NCBI GenBank assembly: GCA_020137815.1
Contig: CM035357.1
Coordinates: 2,574,432-2,638,431 of the forward strand
Origin: Hormiphora californensis
Lineage: Eukaryota; Ctenophora; Tentaculata; Cydippida; Pleurobrachiidae
DNA: 64,000 bases
Direction of reading: 5' to 3'
Below the pieces are notes generated by a model, which did not search any database, was not told where the DNA came from, and was given only the letters and a program-made list of their open reading frames with translations. Below are positions 63,841 through 64,000 of the stretch, in pieces. Both the position numbers and the translations under genes were made by a program. The first letter of the stretch is position 1; the number at the start of each line of letters is the position of its first letter.

Positions 63841-64000
63841 TAGTATGTATTCTGTTGTTAGGTCCCATGCCTTATTGATTATCTCATTTATGATGCTCTG
63901 TCCATTTCGAACTTGTTCGTTGGTGGATTGTTTGTTATTTCTTCCAGTCTTTGTCCTCGGCAAGGATTTTCTTGGATTTCGGCCAATCTGTGTTTTTGTC

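Larger units (their letters stand above)
61969..64000 (-). pseudogene. Degenerate second LINE of the EN-RT-RNase H family, shredded by insertions
   Basis: Minus-strand pieces line up with the intact LINE at 46643-51493. 64000-63841: linker (NGQSIINEIINKAWDLTTEY). 62932-62600: PPPWYNKEIKAQ and WEKFTENIAS with frame breaks. 62518-62299: LAEVKDAINSMKPNKAPGPD (RT motif). 62141-61971: NWKTSTGIFLPKPGKDDYNN, then AYRTIILAP. Sequence is lost beyond the 59721-61968 element. Three DNA elements separate the pieces. It continues past the right edge of the window. Confidence 0.75.

Overview
This is a eukaryotic, metazoan-looking window. Genes are built from many short exons with GT-AG introns that keep phase across each gene, intergenic DNA is AT-rich and microsatellite-rich, and the encoded domains are animal ones (an ephrin, thyroglobulin type-1 repeats, a C-type lectin/sushi/fucolectin-domain protein). 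A sponge or another aquatic invertebrate would fit, but nothing here proves the species. There are no bacterial features, no rRNA or tRNA that I can see, and no CRISPR array. The window holds one 100-N gap (28435-28534) followed by about 2.6 kb of homopolymer-rich, low-quality sequence.

Layout. 1-12424 (+): the 3' part of an RCC1 gene (seven-bladed propeller Ran exchange factor). Its first visible intron contains, on the opposite strand, a multi-domain lectin gene (461-3889), which itself contains a 1.3-kb near-perfect palindrome. Its third intron contains a 4.0-kb foldback element with a 5-bp target duplication and a hAT-type MITE. 12684-13121: broken fragments of a UMP-CMP kinase and of a second RCC1 5' exon. 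13.1-19.6 kb: intergenic DNA with a decayed LTR-retrotransposon integrase and a tandem repeat. 19671-25857 (+): a type-I membrane protein with about five thyroglobulin type-1 domains; its largest intron carries a truncated second copy of the antisense lectin. 26777-27591: a 5'-truncated LINE. 27920-32165 (+): an ephrin with a predicted GPI-anchor signal, broken by the assembly gap. 32.2-39.7 kb: simple-repeat intergenic DNA. 41161-52019 (+): three tandem copies of an intronless gene with two F-boxes and LRR-like sequence. Copy 1 is intact, copy 2 has two frameshifts, and copy 3 is split by a complete 4.85-kb non-LTR retrotransposon with an 11-bp target duplication and an intact 1375-residue ORF. 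52667-55039 (+): RPP30, a subunit of RNase P/MRP. 55165-56193 (+): a TMEM186-like mitochondrial membrane protein. 56954-58946 (+): a protein with three U1/matrin-type zinc fingers. 59.7-64 kb: a nest of Tc1/mariner-like foldback elements and MITEs inserted in a second, degenerate copy of the same LINE family.

The genes do not form one pathway. The main biology is (i) housekeeping genes (RCC1, RPP30, TMEM186) interleaved with cell-surface and adhesion genes (lectin, thyroglobulin-domain protein, ephrin), (ii) a young, decaying F-box/LRR tandem family, and (iii) an unusually rich set of inverted-repeat DNA elements, many of whose termini and target duplications can be read directly. The most unusual structures are the antisense lectin segment found twice inside introns of unrelated genes, the 4-kb foldback element, and the LINE with a short hairpin at its 3' end.
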